64,000 nt of DNA from Arthrobacter sp. StoSoilB5 (GCF_019977235.1 NZ_AP024646.1:5084001-5148000), one strand, 5' to 3'; shown: positions 37,760 through 46,718, counted from the first letter of the stretch. The notes: generated by a model from the sequence alone, not told the origin. Program-made: numbers and translations.

Positions 37760-37944
37760 CCGCCACCCCTCTTCCGGAACTCTCCAGAAACCAGTTGGCA
37801 CGAGTCTATGGCCGCAAGGGTCCGGACGGGAGTAGGGGGTGCGCTATGTGGACAAGTCCATTAGGGTCGGTGGAAGCTGGGTCAACCAGCCACCACACCG
37901 TCGACGAGCCGGTTCCGGCCGTGCCGTCGGGAAGGAACGCCGCT

Positions 37945-38556
37945 ATGGACACATTCAAGATCGGCTATTTCGTCGGAAGCCTCTCAAGTACCTCCATCAA
38001 CCGGGTCCTCTCCAAGGCGCTCATCAGCGTGGCGCCTCCGGAACTGGAATTCCATGAGATCGCCATTCGGGACCTCCCGTTGTACAGCTCCGACTACGAC
38101 TCCGACTTTCCGCCTGCCGGCAGGGAATTGAAGGATGCGATCGCCGCATCGGACGGCATCTTGTTCGTCTCCCCCGAGTACAACCGCTCCATTCCAGGCG
38201 CTTTGAAGAACGCCATCGACTGGGGATCCCGGCCGTGGGGCACCAACTCCTTCGCCCGGAAGCCCACCGGCATCATCGGCGCATCGCCGGGAGGCATCGG
38301 AACCGCGGTGATGCAGTCCTCGATGCGCAGCGTCCTCAGCTTCCTCGACGCGCCGCAGCTGAATGCACCGGAGGCTTACATCCGCTTCGTCGCGGACGCG
38401 TACGACGACGACGGCTCGGTTAAGGACGAAGGAACCGCCGGGTTGCTGCGCCACTATATGGCGGAATACAGCGCGTTCGTGCAACGTGTCCTCGCTGCCA
38501 ACGCTCCGGGCCATATCGGCGATAAGGAACCTGATTCGGCCAAGCTCACGCGCTAG
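37945..38556 (+). CDS. NADPH-dependent FMN reductase-type flavoprotein
   Basis: A 203-residue flavodoxin-like protein. YFVGSLSSTSINRVLSK binds the FMN phosphate and SPEYNRSIPGALKNAIDW is the signature of the NADPH:FMN/quinone reductase (SsuE/ChrR/AzoR-related) family; GASPGGIGTA follows. The ATG at 37945-37947 is preceded by AAGGA. The protein probably reduces quinones or free flavin in the cytoplasm. It is divergent from the transhydrogenase genes, which make NADPH, so a shared redox role is possible. Confidence 0.88.
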   Translation: MDTFKIGYFVGSLSSTSINRVLSKALISVAPPELEFHEIAIRDLPLYSSDYDSDFPPAGRELKDAIAASDGILFVSPEYNRSIPGALKNAIDWGSRPWGTNSFARKPTGIIGASPGGIGTAVMQSSMRSVLSFLDAPQLNAPEAYIRFVADAYDDDGSVKDEGTAGLLRHYMAEYSAFVQRVLAANAPGHIGDKEPDSAKLTR

Positions 38557-38624
38557 CCTCTCATTGGTCAGTATGCTTACTACTATGAGGATTCGCGAAC
38601 ACGCCCTATCCCGTAGGAGAAACG

Positions 38625-39026
38625 ATGCTTCGTAGACTAGCCCTGACCACCCTGGCCCTGGCCCTCTTCACCGGGTCCCTGCTATCCGCCGCGGCAGCAG
38701 CAAACGCAGCAAACCCGGCCGCCTTACAAGGCCACGTAGCTGCCACCACTCCCACGCCGTCGGCCTCGCCCAGCAACCCTTCCGGCCCGTCAACGGCAAC
38801 ACCCACAAACCCAGCTCCTTCATCCGGCGGGCAAACCACGTCCAATCCGGCAAGCAGCGGACCCGCCAACCCGGGGACCGGAGAGTCCGAGCCCCAGGAA
38901 CAAACCCGGACCGACGTCACGCCGTGGATCCTGGCCGCTGTTGCTGCGATCATCGTCATTGCGCTGATCATCTGGGCGGTTCGTGGACGTGGCCGGAACG
39001 AGGAAGTGCGGGACGAGCAACTCTAA
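38625..39026 (+). CDS. Secreted, membrane-anchored Pro/Ser/Thr-rich protein
   Basis: A 133-residue protein with a signal peptide (MLRRLALTTLALALFTGSLL..ANA), a low-complexity Ser/Thr/Pro/Asn linker (about 35-95) and a C-terminal membrane helix (about 101-121) followed by a short basic-acidic tail. TAGGAGAAACG precedes the ATG. No domain is recognisable. It looks like a type I membrane stalk or a small cell-wall spacer. The role is unknown. Confidence 0.7.
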   Translation: MLRRLALTTLALALFTGSLLSAAAAANAANPAALQGHVAATTPTPSASPSNPSGPSTATPTNPAPSSGGQTTSNPASSGPANPGTGESEPQEQTRTDVTPWILAAVAAIIVIALIIWAVRGRGRNEEVRDEQL

Positions 39027-39068
39027 GACGAACCGGAGCCCCAGGAACGAGAATGAAGTCGGCGGATA

Positions 39069-39770
39069 CTAGGAGGTTTTCTCCATGGACGGCGACTGGA
39101 CGTTTTCGCGTTCCTCCAGGGCTCCGGTTACCGAGGCTGTGAGGCTGTTGGCAATGTGGGTGCGTGCGAGCTCGGCGGCGCCTGCGCCGTCGCCGGCGAT
39201 GATGAGCTCGAGGATCTGGTGGTGCTGGTTCAAGTCGATCGTGCGGGGCTCGTCCCCGGAGGGGAGTTCGAGGCCGATGCGGCGATAGCGGTCGGACTTG
39301 TCCCACAGGTCATCCAGGAGCTTGATCATGACGTCGTTGTGCGAGGCGGCGTAGACGGCCCGATGGAATTCCCTGTGCACGGTGATCGCATCCTCGCCCC
39401 AGACCCGGGTAACAGGCAGGAGCTTTTCGGCCGCCGAGCGCATCGCGGCAATATCAGCGTCAGTCCGGCGTGAGGCTGCCAGTTCCGTTGCCGATGGTTC
39501 AAGTGAGAGGCGGACTTCAAGGAGTTCACGCGCCTCGGAGGCGCTCATTGTGGCCACCTTGGAATCGCGGTGGGTGTCCATGATGATCAGGCCCTCGCTT
39601 GAAAGCCGGCGGATCGCTTCACGCAAAGGGGTGATGCTCATTTGCATGTTGTCGGCCAGCTCGTACTGGGAGATCCGCGAGCCAGGGGCAAGACCGCCGG
39701 AGAGGATCAACTGACGGAGTTCGTTGTACGCCAGGCTGCCCTTGCTGGAAAAGACGTTGGTGGTGTTCAT
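39069..39770 (-). CDS. GntR/FCD-family regulator of the tartrate set
   Basis: A 233-residue regulator with a GntR winged helix (about 12-72, MQMSITPLREAIRRLSSEGL) and an FCD domain with its metal-binding histidines (HREFHRAVYAASH, QHHQILELI). I chose the ATG at 39768-39770 with GGAG upstream over two earlier ATGs. It is divergent from tarD; three TCTTATAAGA sites lie between the genes, the nearest one overlapping the upstream start codon region. It probably represses both directions until tartrate or malate binds. Confidence 0.9.
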   Translation of the reverse strand: MNTTNVFSSKGSLAYNELRQLILSGGLAPGSRISQYELADNMQMSITPLREAIRRLSSEGLIIMDTHRDSKVATMSASEARELLEVRLSLEPSATELAASRRTDADIAAMRSAAEKLLPVTRVWGEDAITVHREFHRAVYAASHNDVMIKLLDDLWDKSDRYRRIGLELPSGDEPRTIDLNQHHQILELIIAGDGAGAAELARTHIANSLTASVTGALEERENVQSPSMEKTS

Positions 39771-39835
39771 CTGAAGCTCCGAATCCCTCATCGGGGTACT
39801 GGGCCCCTCATGCACAGTATAGGCCGTTGTGAACA

Positions 39836-39976
39836 TCTTATAAGAATTTTCCTCCAGGACTTGTGCTCCCCGTCACCGCGGGGCTAGCCTTGGACCCAAG
39901 TTCTTATAAGATATTTGTTCCAAGTTCTTCTGTTTCGGACCGCCATCGGCCTGGCCTTGGATCGAGTCTTATAAGA
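39836..39976. promoter_or_regulatory. Three evenly spaced TCTTATAAGA operators
   Basis: The perfect 10-bp palindrome TCTTATAAGA is found at 39836-39845, 39902-39911 and 39967-39976, with centre-to-centre distances of 66 and 65 bases. All lie in the 239-base space between the GntR gene and tarD. The even spacing suggests cooperative binding or looping. In the GC-rich surroundings the chance of three such AT-rich 10-mers is small. Confidence 0.75.
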
Positions 39977-40009
39977 AATAAGAAAATCCAGCTCAGGAGA
40001 GGTTCAAAG

Positions 40010-41176
40010 ATGAAAATCGTTTCCGCCCACGTAGGCACCATCCCCATCAGTTCCTCGATCCGGAACGCCTTTATTGACTTCACCAAGATGGACTGCACCA
40101 TCATCGCCCTTGTCAGCGACGTGTTCGTCGACGGTAAGCCCTTGGTGGGGTACGGATTCAACTCCAACGGCCGTTACAACGCGACCGGCATCTTGGAAGA
40201 CCGCATCCTTCCGCGCCTGCTCGACGCCCCGGCAGAGGACCTTCTGGATGAAGACGGCCAGCTCTCGCCGCAGAAGGCCTGGGACATCATGATGTCCAAC
40301 GAAAAGCCAGGCGGCCACGGCGAACGCTCCGTCGCCGTCGGTGTCGCCGACATGGCGCTGCACGACTTGGCCGCGAAGATCGCCGGCGTCCCGCTCTACC
40401 GCTGGATCTCGGACCACTACGGCGATGGCAACCCCGACAAGGATGTCTTCGTTTACGCCGCAGGTGGCTACTACGCCCCCGGGAAGACCCTGCAAGACCT
40501 CCAGAACGAAATGCGTGGATTCCTGGCCCAGGGCTACAACATCGTCAAGATGAAGATCGGCGGCGCCGATCTGGCCGAAGACCTCCGCCGCATCGACGCT
40601 GTGATCGAGGTCCTCGACGGCGACGCGTCCCGGTTGATGGTGGATGTGAACGGCAAATTCGACCTGGACACCGCACTGGAATATGGCAAGGCCATCGATA
40701 AGTACGGACTGTTCTGGTACGAGGAAGTCGGCGACCCGCTGGACTACGCCCTCAACGCTGCGCTCTCTGAGCACTACAAGAACCCGATCGCGACAGGCGA
40801 GAACCTTTTCTCCCTCCAGGATGCCCGCAACCTCATCCGCTATGGCGGCATGCGCCCGGACCGCGACTTCATCCAGGTCGACCCGGCGCTAAGCTACGGC
40901 CTGACCGAATACCGCCGCATCCAGGACATGCTGGCCCAGCACGGCTGGTCCTCCCGCCGCTGCATCCCCCACGGCGGGCACCAGTTCTCCCTGCACATCG
41001 CGGCTGCGCTGAAGCTTGGCGGCAACGAGTCTTACCCGGGCGAGTTCCAGCCCACCGGCGGCTTCACCGACGACGCTGTGATCGTCAACAGCCGCGTAGC
41101 CCCCGGCGACCTGCCCGGTATCGGCCTGGAAGGCAAGGCCGAGTTCTACAAGGTTCTGCGCGCACTGCACGACTAG
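40010..41176 (+). CDS. tarD: D(-)-tartrate dehydratase (enolase superfamily)
   Basis: A 388-residue enolase-superfamily dehydratase that closely follows the known TarD: GYGFNSNGRY, NEKPGGHGERSVAVG, VYAAGGYY, YNIVKMKIGG. Catalytic Lys180/Lys182 (KMK), metal ligands Asp212, Glu239 and Glu264, and the catalytic histidine region RCIPHGGHQ (His321) align within two residues of Bradyrhizobium TarD (Lys184, Asp213, Glu239, Glu265, His322). The product is oxaloacetate. GGAGAGG precedes the ATG. It is the first gene of the tartrate set, behind three GntR-type sites. Confidence 0.92.
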   Translation: MKIVSAHVGTIPISSSIRNAFIDFTKMDCTIIALVSDVFVDGKPLVGYGFNSNGRYNATGILEDRILPRLLDAPAEDLLDEDGQLSPQKAWDIMMSNEKPGGHGERSVAVGVADMALHDLAAKIAGVPLYRWISDHYGDGNPDKDVFVYAAGGYYAPGKTLQDLQNEMRGFLAQGYNIVKMKIGGADLAEDLRRIDAVIEVLDGDASRLMVDVNGKFDLDTALEYGKAIDKYGLFWYEEVGDPLDYALNAALSEHYKNPIATGENLFSLQDARNLIRYGGMRPDRDFIQVDPALSYGLTEYRRIQDMLAQHGWSSRRCIPHGGHQFSLHIAAALKLGGNESYPGEFQPTGGFTDDAVIVNSRVAPGDLPGIGLEGKAEFYKVLRALHD

Positions 41177-41192
41177 ACCACTTGACCGTGCC

Positions 41193-41221
41193 CGGTCCCG
41201 GGCAGGAACTGCCCGGGACCG
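41193..41221 (+). terminator. Hairpin after tarD
   Basis: A perfect 13-bp stem (41193-41205 with 41209-41221) with a GAA loop, 16 bases past the tarD stop and 46 before dctA. Without a T-run it may attenuate rather than end transcription, lowering transporter levels relative to the dehydratase. Confidence 0.6.
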
Positions 41222-41267
41222 CACCTCTCATCTTCCCCCCAGTCTGACGTGCAAAGGAGCACCCAAG

Positions 41268-42638
41268 ATGTCGTCTCACTCCCTTAAGAACACCCAGTCC
41301 CCAGCACCCAAGCAGCGTTCCCGGTTCGGCCGGTTGATGCGTGAACTTTGGTTCCAAGTCGTCCTGGGGGCCGTCCTGGGCATCGCCGTCGGGCTGCTGC
41401 TGCCCTCGGTCGGCAAGCAACTGACACCACTGAGCGACTGGTTCATCGCCCTGGTAAAGATGATCGTCATCCCCGTGGTGTTCTGCGTCGTCTCCCTGGG
41501 CATCGCTTCGATGGACAGTCTCCGGAAAGCCGGTCGCATCGGGGTCAAGGCGCTGGGCTATTTCATCGCACTGTCCCTGGTATCCATGCTGATCGGTTTG
41601 GTCGTGGCCAACGTCTTCCGGCCCGGTGCCGGAATGAACATCGACCCCGCCAAGCTGGATTCGAGCAAGGTTCCGGCCGCCGCGTCCAAGGGCTTCGACG
41701 GTCTTGAATTCGTCAACAACATCATCCCTGAGTCACTCCTCGGTGCCCTGACCGGGCACACCATCATTGCAGCGCTGATGGTCTCCATCGTCTTCGGAGC
41801 TGCCATGAACGTCTCCGGAGAATCCGGCCAGTTCCTGACCAAGGGCATCGAGGCCCTTTCCACCGTGATCTTCAAGATCGTCAACTGGGTCATGCGACTG
41901 GCCCCGATCGGCACGTTCGGCGCCCTCGCCGCGGTGACAGCCAACTACGGGACCCAAAGCCTGCAGCAGTTGGGCATCCTGGTCCTGTTGTTCACCGCCA
42001 CCTGCATCGTCTACGTCGTAGTCGTCCTGGGCGCCATCGCCAAAGCGTGCGGGATGAACATTTTCACAGTCATGCGCTACTTCAAGGCTGAACTGCTCAT
42101 CGCCTTGAGCACCTGCTCCAGCGAAGCTGTCCTCCCGCAACTGATTAAGAAGCTCGAAGCCATGGGCGTAGGCAAGTCGACCGTGGGCATCGTCATTCCC
42201 TCCGGGTTCTCCTTCAACCTCGACGGTTCCGCCGTCTACCTGACCATGGCTTCAGTGTTCCTGGCCCAGGCTGTCGGCATGGACCTTTCCTGGGAACAGC
42301 AGCTGGTCATGGTCGGTGTCATGATGCTGACCAGCAAGGGCACAGCCGGCATCGCAGGCGGCGCATTCATCGTCCTGGCCAGCACCCTCAGCTCGGTCGG
42401 CGGCATTCCGCTGGCCGCCCTCGCCCTGATCGTCGGCATCGACCGGCTCCTGAACGAAGGCCGCGTTTTCATCAACGTCCTCGGCAACGCGATGGCAGCC
42501 GTCGTCGTCGGCAAATGGGAAAAGGACTTCGACCCTGTCCAGGCCCGCAAGGCCCTGCACGCCTCAGGCCAGAAGAAGAACAAGCTCGAATCAAAAACAC
42601 TGGAACCGGTGGAAGCCGACAAAATCGACGTCCACTAA
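41268..42638 (+). CDS. dctA: DctA-type dicarboxylate:cation symporter
   Basis: A 456-residue DAACS-family symporter with about eight membrane helices and the two re-entrant loops. STCSSEAVLPQLIKKLEAMG and GFSFNLDGSAVYLTMA are the substrate and cation-binding motifs of DctA. It imports succinate, malate or fumarate with protons or sodium; here tartrate is the probable substrate because tarD and a tartrate dehydrogenase flank it. The ATG follows AAAGGAG. The C-terminal 30 residues are charged and variable. Confidence 0.93.
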   Translation: MSSHSLKNTQSPAPKQRSRFGRLMRELWFQVVLGAVLGIAVGLLLPSVGKQLTPLSDWFIALVKMIVIPVVFCVVSLGIASMDSLRKAGRIGVKALGYFIALSLVSMLIGLVVANVFRPGAGMNIDPAKLDSSKVPAAASKGFDGLEFVNNIIPESLLGALTGHTIIAALMVSIVFGAAMNVSGESGQFLTKGIEALSTVIFKIVNWVMRLAPIGTFGALAAVTANYGTQSLQQLGILVLLFTATCIVYVVVVLGAIAKACGMNIFTVMRYFKAELLIALSTCSSEAVLPQLIKKLEAMGVGKSTVGIVIPSGFSFNLDGSAVYLTMASVFLAQAVGMDLSWEQQLVMVGVMMLTSKGTAGIAGGAFIVLASTLSSVGGIPLAALALIVGIDRLLNEGRVFINVLGNAMAAVVVGKWEKDFDPVQARKALHASGQKKNKLESKTLEPVEADKIDVH

Positions 42639-42648
42639 CCCGCACATC

Positions 42649-42679
42649 CCAGGGCCGCCGCGCGCCGCGGCGGCCCTGG
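42649..42679 (+). terminator. Hairpin after dctA
   Basis: A perfect 14-bp stem (42649-42662 with 42666-42679) with a three-base loop starts 10 bases past the dctA stop. The very GC-rich stem lacks a T-run. Confidence 0.6.
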
Positions 42680-42754
42680 CCGCGTGAACCCCCAAGCCCT
42701 CCCTGCCGCTGGGCACAGCGCATCCATAACAACCACCATAGGAAATACCGCGCC

Positions 42755-43702
42755 ATGGCCGTCCGCATCTTGATCACCACTGACTACCTCCGCCCGGGAG
42801 ACGCCGTCGACCATCTCCTGCGCGAGCACGGACTCGACCCGGTCTACGCACCAGCCCAAGGACCCAGGTCCGTTATGGAACGCAACTCGTTGTTCGAGGG
42901 CATCTCCGGAGCCATCCTCGCCAGCGAACCCGTCACCTCAGACATGCTCGCCGGCGCGGACTGCCTGCAAGTCATTGCCCGCAGTGGCGTGGGGTATGAC
43001 TCCATCGACGTCAAGGCCGCCTCCGCCCTCGGCATCAGGGTCTGCAACGCGCCCGGAACAAACCACCATTCAGTCGCTGAACTAACCATCGGGCTGATCA
43101 TCACGGCCGCCCGCCGTCTCCTGGAAGTCACCACCGCAGTCCGTGAAGGCCGCTGGCCACGCGATGCAGGCCGCGAGCTGCGCGGCTCAACCCTGGGCAT
43201 CATCGGCTACGGCCCCAGCGGACGCGCCACGGCAAACCTCGGCATCGCCCTGGGCATGACCGTCCTGGTCAGCACCAGCCACCCCGATCCCGACAACACC
43301 GCCGTCCGGTTCACCGACCTCGACACCGTCATCGGCAGCGCCGACTACCTCTCCCTTCACACCCGGGCAGGCCACAGCACAGGTCAACTCATCGACGCAC
43401 CCCGGCTGCAAGCGATGAAACCCACCGCCGTCCTGATCAACACCTCCCGCGGCTCACTCGTGGACGAAGAGGCCCTGGCCAAGGCAGTCTGCAATGGCAG
43501 CATAGCCGGCGCCGCCTTGGACGTTCTCGACAATGAACCCCTCCCGGCCGACAGCCCCCTCCACCGCCTGGAGAACGTGTACATCACCTCCCACCTCGCC
43601 GGACAAACAGTCCAGGCCCGGACGCGGGCGGGTCTTGCCGCAGCTCACGCCGTGATCGACGTCCTCGAAAACCGTGAACCGGCTCACCCGGTCGACCGCT
43701 AA
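42755..43702 (+). CDS. D-2-hydroxyacid dehydrogenase (NAD-dependent)
   Basis: A 315-residue D-isomer-specific 2-hydroxyacid dehydrogenase. The Rossmann glycine motif is GIIGYGPSGRATA; the catalytic Arg lies in NTSRGSLVDE, the Glu in DNEPLP and the His in ITSHLAGQT. VGYDSIDVKAA and ELTIGLIITAARR are family landmarks. In a tartrate set it could reduce hydroxypyruvate or tartronate semialdehyde-type products of tartrate decarboxylation, feeding glycerate. The ribosome site (AGGA) is unusually far from the ATG at 42755. Confidence 0.88.
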   Translation: MAVRILITTDYLRPGDAVDHLLREHGLDPVYAPAQGPRSVMERNSLFEGISGAILASEPVTSDMLAGADCLQVIARSGVGYDSIDVKAASALGIRVCNAPGTNHHSVAELTIGLIITAARRLLEVTTAVREGRWPRDAGRELRGSTLGIIGYGPSGRATANLGIALGMTVLVSTSHPDPDNTAVRFTDLDTVIGSADYLSLHTRAGHSTGQLIDAPRLQAMKPTAVLINTSRGSLVDEEALAKAVCNGSIAGAALDVLDNEPLPADSPLHRLENVYITSHLAGQTVQARTRAGLAAAHAVIDVLENREPAHPVDR

Positions 43703-43731
43703 CCACACACTAACGACGAAGAAGGATCCTG

Positions 43732-44811
43732 ATGTCGAAATCCCACCGCATCGCAGTCATTCCCGGCGACGGAATCGGCACCGAAGTCGTGCCCGAAGGG
43801 CTCCGCGTCCTGGACGCTGCAGCCTCAGCTTTCGATCTGAACCTGACATACGAGCACTTCGACTACGCCTCAGCTGACTACTACACCCGCCACGGGAAAA
43901 TGCTGCCAGAGGGATGGTTTGAAGACCTGAACCAGTTCGATTCCATCTTCTTCGGTGCCGTCGGCTGGCCCGACGTTGTCCCTGACCATGTTTCGCTCTG
44001 GGGCAGCCTCCTGCAGTTCCGGCGACACTTTGACCAGTACGTCAGCCTGCGCCCGGTCAGGCTTCTGCCCGGCGTGCCCAGCCCCTTGGCCGGCAGGGTC
44101 CCCGGTGACGTCGACTTCTATGTGGTGCGCGAAAACACCGAGGGTGAATATTCCAGCATCGGCGGGAAGATGTTCGAGGGAACAGACCGCGAAACGGTCA
44201 TCCAGGAAACCGTCATGACCCGCACCGGCGTGGACCGGATCCTGAAGTACGCCTTTGATCTGGCCCAGAGCCGGCCCAAAAAGCACCTGACTTCTGCTAC
44301 TAAGAGCAACGGCATCTCCATCACCATGCCCTACTGGGATGAACGCGTCCAGGAAATGGCCGCGATGTTCAGCGACGTGAAGGTCGATAAGTACCACATC
44401 GACATTCTGGCCGCTAACTTCGTCATGCACCCGGACTGGTTCGACGTCGTCGTTGCCAGCAACCTGTTCGGCGACATCCTCTCCGACCTCGGACCTGCCT
44501 GCACTGGGACCATCGGCATCGCCCCCAGCGGCAACATCAATCCCGAGCGCAAATTCCCCAGCCTGTTCGAACCCGTCCACGGCTCCGCCCCGGACATCGC
44601 GGGCAAGGGCATCGCCAATCCCATCGGGCAGATCTGGTGCGCCGCGATGATGCTCGACCACCTGGGAGAACCAGACGCCGCGGCCGCCATCACCACCGCC
44701 ATGGAAACCATCCTCGCCAGCGGAACAGACGCTCTCACCCCCGACATGGGCGGTAATGCCAGCACCGAACAGTTGGGCAAAGCCGTGGCCTCAGTCTTGA
44801 GCGCACCATGA
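43732..44811 (+). CDS. ttuC: Tartrate dehydrogenase / D-malate dehydrogenase (decarboxylating)
   Basis: A 359-residue enzyme of the isocitrate/isopropylmalate dehydrogenase family. IAVIPGDGIGTEVVPEGLRVL binds the nucleotide, VVRENTEGEYSSIGG and the SNLFGDILSDL signature with its metal-binding Asp residues are typical of the TtuC/DmlA branch, as is FFGAVGWPDVVPDHVSLWG. It oxidises tartrate isomers or D-malate with NAD+, some with decarboxylation. AGAAGGATCCTG precedes the ATG. The set TarD, DctA, hydroxyacid dehydrogenase and TtuC would cover more than one tartrate stereoisomer. Confidence 0.92.
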   Translation: MSKSHRIAVIPGDGIGTEVVPEGLRVLDAAASAFDLNLTYEHFDYASADYYTRHGKMLPEGWFEDLNQFDSIFFGAVGWPDVVPDHVSLWGSLLQFRRHFDQYVSLRPVRLLPGVPSPLAGRVPGDVDFYVVRENTEGEYSSIGGKMFEGTDRETVIQETVMTRTGVDRILKYAFDLAQSRPKKHLTSATKSNGISITMPYWDERVQEMAAMFSDVKVDKYHIDILAANFVMHPDWFDVVVASNLFGDILSDLGPACTGTIGIAPSGNINPERKFPSLFEPVHGSAPDIAGKGIANPIGQIWCAAMMLDHLGEPDAAAAITTAMETILASGTDALTPDMGGNASTEQLGKAVASVLSAP

Positions 44812-44965
44812 CGGCATCACCCACCTGAGCCCGCACGGAGACCCGCACCTACCTGCCGCAGACCCTCAAAAACACCGGGCGCAACCAACCGTTTGCTCGT
44901 TGTCCCACTTCTTGGAACCGGACGCCCCGCCATCGAGACGCGGCAGCTCGTTTCTCAAAGTCCAC

Positions 44966-45175
44966 TTATCCGAGGCGCTCGAACACCATCGTTGCCTGGA
45001 TCCGGTCCCCGCCGCCGAGCCCCTTGCTCCCGCTGCTCGACGTGGTTATGGTGTGGAGCCGGTAGCCCTTCGCGGCCTGATCGTTGATGGCCTTCTCCAG
45101 AGAGGTCAGATTGCCCGAACCGGTTCCCAACAGTTTCTCCTTGAGGATCACTTGCAGGACGACGTACTGCTGCAT
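44966..45175 (-). CDS. DUF4177-type small protein
   Basis: A 69-residue protein with the pattern of the DUF4177 family (beta strand, helix LEKAINDQAAKGYRLHTI, two strands ending ATMVFERL). GGAAGGAAG precedes the ATG at 45173-45175. Such proteins are widespread and uncharacterised. It is 154 bases from the tartrate set and convergent with it; that gap shows no gene. Confidence 0.75.
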   Translation of the reverse strand: MQQYVVLQVILKEKLLGTGSGNLTSLEKAINDQAAKGYRLHTITTSSSGSKGLGGGDRIQATMVFERLG

Positions 45176-45249
45176 GACGCGACTTCCTTCCGTTGCTGGT
45201 CAATTGGGGGCAATGCTACTCAACACTGTGGGGCGGGCGGTGGTGCCTC

Positions 45250-45957
45250 CTAAGCGCGGAGTGTCCCCGCCGTCAGCCGTCCAATGGCGCTGCTTTCCAG
45301 ATTCTCCAGCAGGTGCCGCGGATTGTCGTAGACCTCTGCGGCGCCTGCGTCGCGGAGTTCTGCCTCGCTGATGCCACCGCAGGTCAGGGCTATAGCGGGA
45401 ACGCCAATTGCTCCAGCAGCCTTTACGTCCCAGACCGCATCGCCAACAAACACGACGTCCGCTGGCTCGAGTTCCAGCTTCTTCAAGCACGCCAGGAGGA
45501 TATCCGGGGCGGGCTTGCTTTCGTTCGCGTCATTCGAGCTGGTCCACGCGTCGATGGACCCTCCGGCGTCGAGGAGCCGCCTGCTGACATCAAGGTCGCG
45601 CTCTTGGGCTGACGATGCCAGCCCAACCGCCAGTCCGGAGTCGGAGCAAGCCGCAAGTAGGTCGCGCGCGGAATCGAAGGCGCGCAGTGACGGCCAGAAC
45701 GTCGAAAACACAGCCCCGTGAGCGGATTTCAGTTCCTCTTGCATGTCTTCCGGGCAGTCCGGAACCAGATGTTGAACCAGCTTGTCGCCACCCATTCCTA
45801 CGCAGCGATGAATGTCGGATATCTGGATATCCAAGCCCTCCCTCCTGAACGCCTGCCACCAGGCGAAGGCATGGAAGTAGCTGGAGTCGATCAACGTCCC
45901 ATCGACGTCAAAGAGGACACCATGTTTCTTGGAGCTGGGGTTCGCCGGAGTAGACAT
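45250..45957 (-). CDS. HAD-superfamily hydrolase (phosphatase)
   Basis: A 235-residue HAD-IA hydrolase. Motif I GVLFDVDGTLIDSS supplies the nucleophile Asp, motif II SSAQ follows VGLASSA, motif III is the Lys in ESKPAPDI, and motif IV is VFVGDAVWD. The cap domain is about 25-95. It is likely a small sugar phosphate or phosphoglycolate-type phosphatase. The ATG at 45955-45957 is only three bases from a near-palindrome and has no ribosome site, so a leaderless transcript is possible. Confidence 0.88.
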   Translation of the reverse strand: MSTPANPSSKKHGVLFDVDGTLIDSSYFHAFAWWQAFRREGLDIQISDIHRCVGMGGDKLVQHLVPDCPEDMQEELKSAHGAVFSTFWPSLRAFDSARDLLAACSDSGLAVGLASSAQERDLDVSRRLLDAGGSIDAWTSSNDANESKPAPDILLACLKKLELEPADVVFVGDAVWDVKAAGAIGVPAIALTCGGISEAELRDAGAAEVYDNPRHLLENLESSAIGRLTAGTLRA

Positions 45958-45960
45958 TTA

Positions 45961-45974
45961 GTAAGTCTACTTAC
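45961..45974. promoter_or_regulatory. Inverted repeat GTAAGT-CT-ACTTAC
   Basis: A 6-2-6 inverted repeat immediately upstream of the HAD hydrolase start codon and 87 bases before the divergent reductase gene. It may be an operator or contain the -10 region of a leaderless promoter. Confidence 0.4.
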
Positions 45975-46061
45975 CGTTCTCCTGCGCGGAAACCGGCTCA
46001 TGGCTCCGACATATTCCGTAACGCCGGAAATACGCGTCTGCAACATCTTGTTGGCCTGAAT

Positions 46062-46703
46062 ATGACAACAATCGGAATCATCGGTGCAGGACACATTGGC
46101 AGCCAAGTGGCACGTAAGGCAGTGGAACTTGGCTACGACGTCGTGATCAGCAATTCACGGGGGCCGGAGACCCTCGCGGAACTGGTCACAGAACTCGGGC
46201 CGCGGGCCCGGGCCGCGACGGCAGCCGAGGCAGCAGCGGCGGGTGATTTCGCCGTCGTGACCGTTCCCCTGAAGAACTACCAGGACATCCCGGCAGAGCC
46301 GCTCGAAGGCAAGATCGTCATCGACACCAACAACTATTACTGGGAGCGCGATGGTCGCATTCCCGCGCTCGATAACGGCGAGGCCACCACCTCGGGCCTG
46401 CTCCAGAAACACCTGCCCACATCCAAGGTAGCCAAGGGCTTCAACCACATCTTCGCAAAAGACATCACTACCGATGGCACACCGGCCGGCACGCCCAACC
46501 GCCGCGCACTGGCAACAGCCAGCGACTTCCCGGAGGCCGCTGAGCTCGTGACCAGGCTGTACGACGAGTTCGGTTTCGATACCGTCAACATCGGGCCACT
46601 TGAGGACAGCTGGCGGGTTGAGCGCGACCGTCCCGCCTACGTTATCCGGCAGACCGCCATCGAACTCCGTGACAACCTTGCCAAGGCGACGCGCACCATC
46701 TAA
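46062..46703 (+). CDS. NADP oxidoreductase, coenzyme F420-dependent type
   Basis: A 213-residue Rossmann protein. IGIIGAGHIGSQVARKAVELGYDVVISNSRGP binds the dinucleotide, with Ser-Asn-Ser-Arg suited to the NADP phosphate, and the second half (KGFNHIFAKDI) is typical of the F420:NADP reductase (FNO-like) family. Many actinobacterial members lack proven F420 use. It is a single gene with its own terminator. The start ATG at 46062 has no clear ribosome site. Confidence 0.8.
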   Translation: MTTIGIIGAGHIGSQVARKAVELGYDVVISNSRGPETLAELVTELGPRARAATAAEAAAAGDFAVVTVPLKNYQDIPAEPLEGKIVIDTNNYYWERDGRIPALDNGEATTSGLLQKHLPTSKVAKGFNHIFAKDITTDGTPAGTPNRRALATASDFPEAAELVTRLYDEFGFDTVNIGPLEDSWRVERDRPAYVIRQTAIELRDNLAKATRTI

Positions 46704-46718
46704 AGCAATACGCACGAC

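Noticed and set aside
44812..44965. Small gene between the tartrate set and the DUF4177 gene
   Set aside because: Only short frames without ribosome sites were seen.
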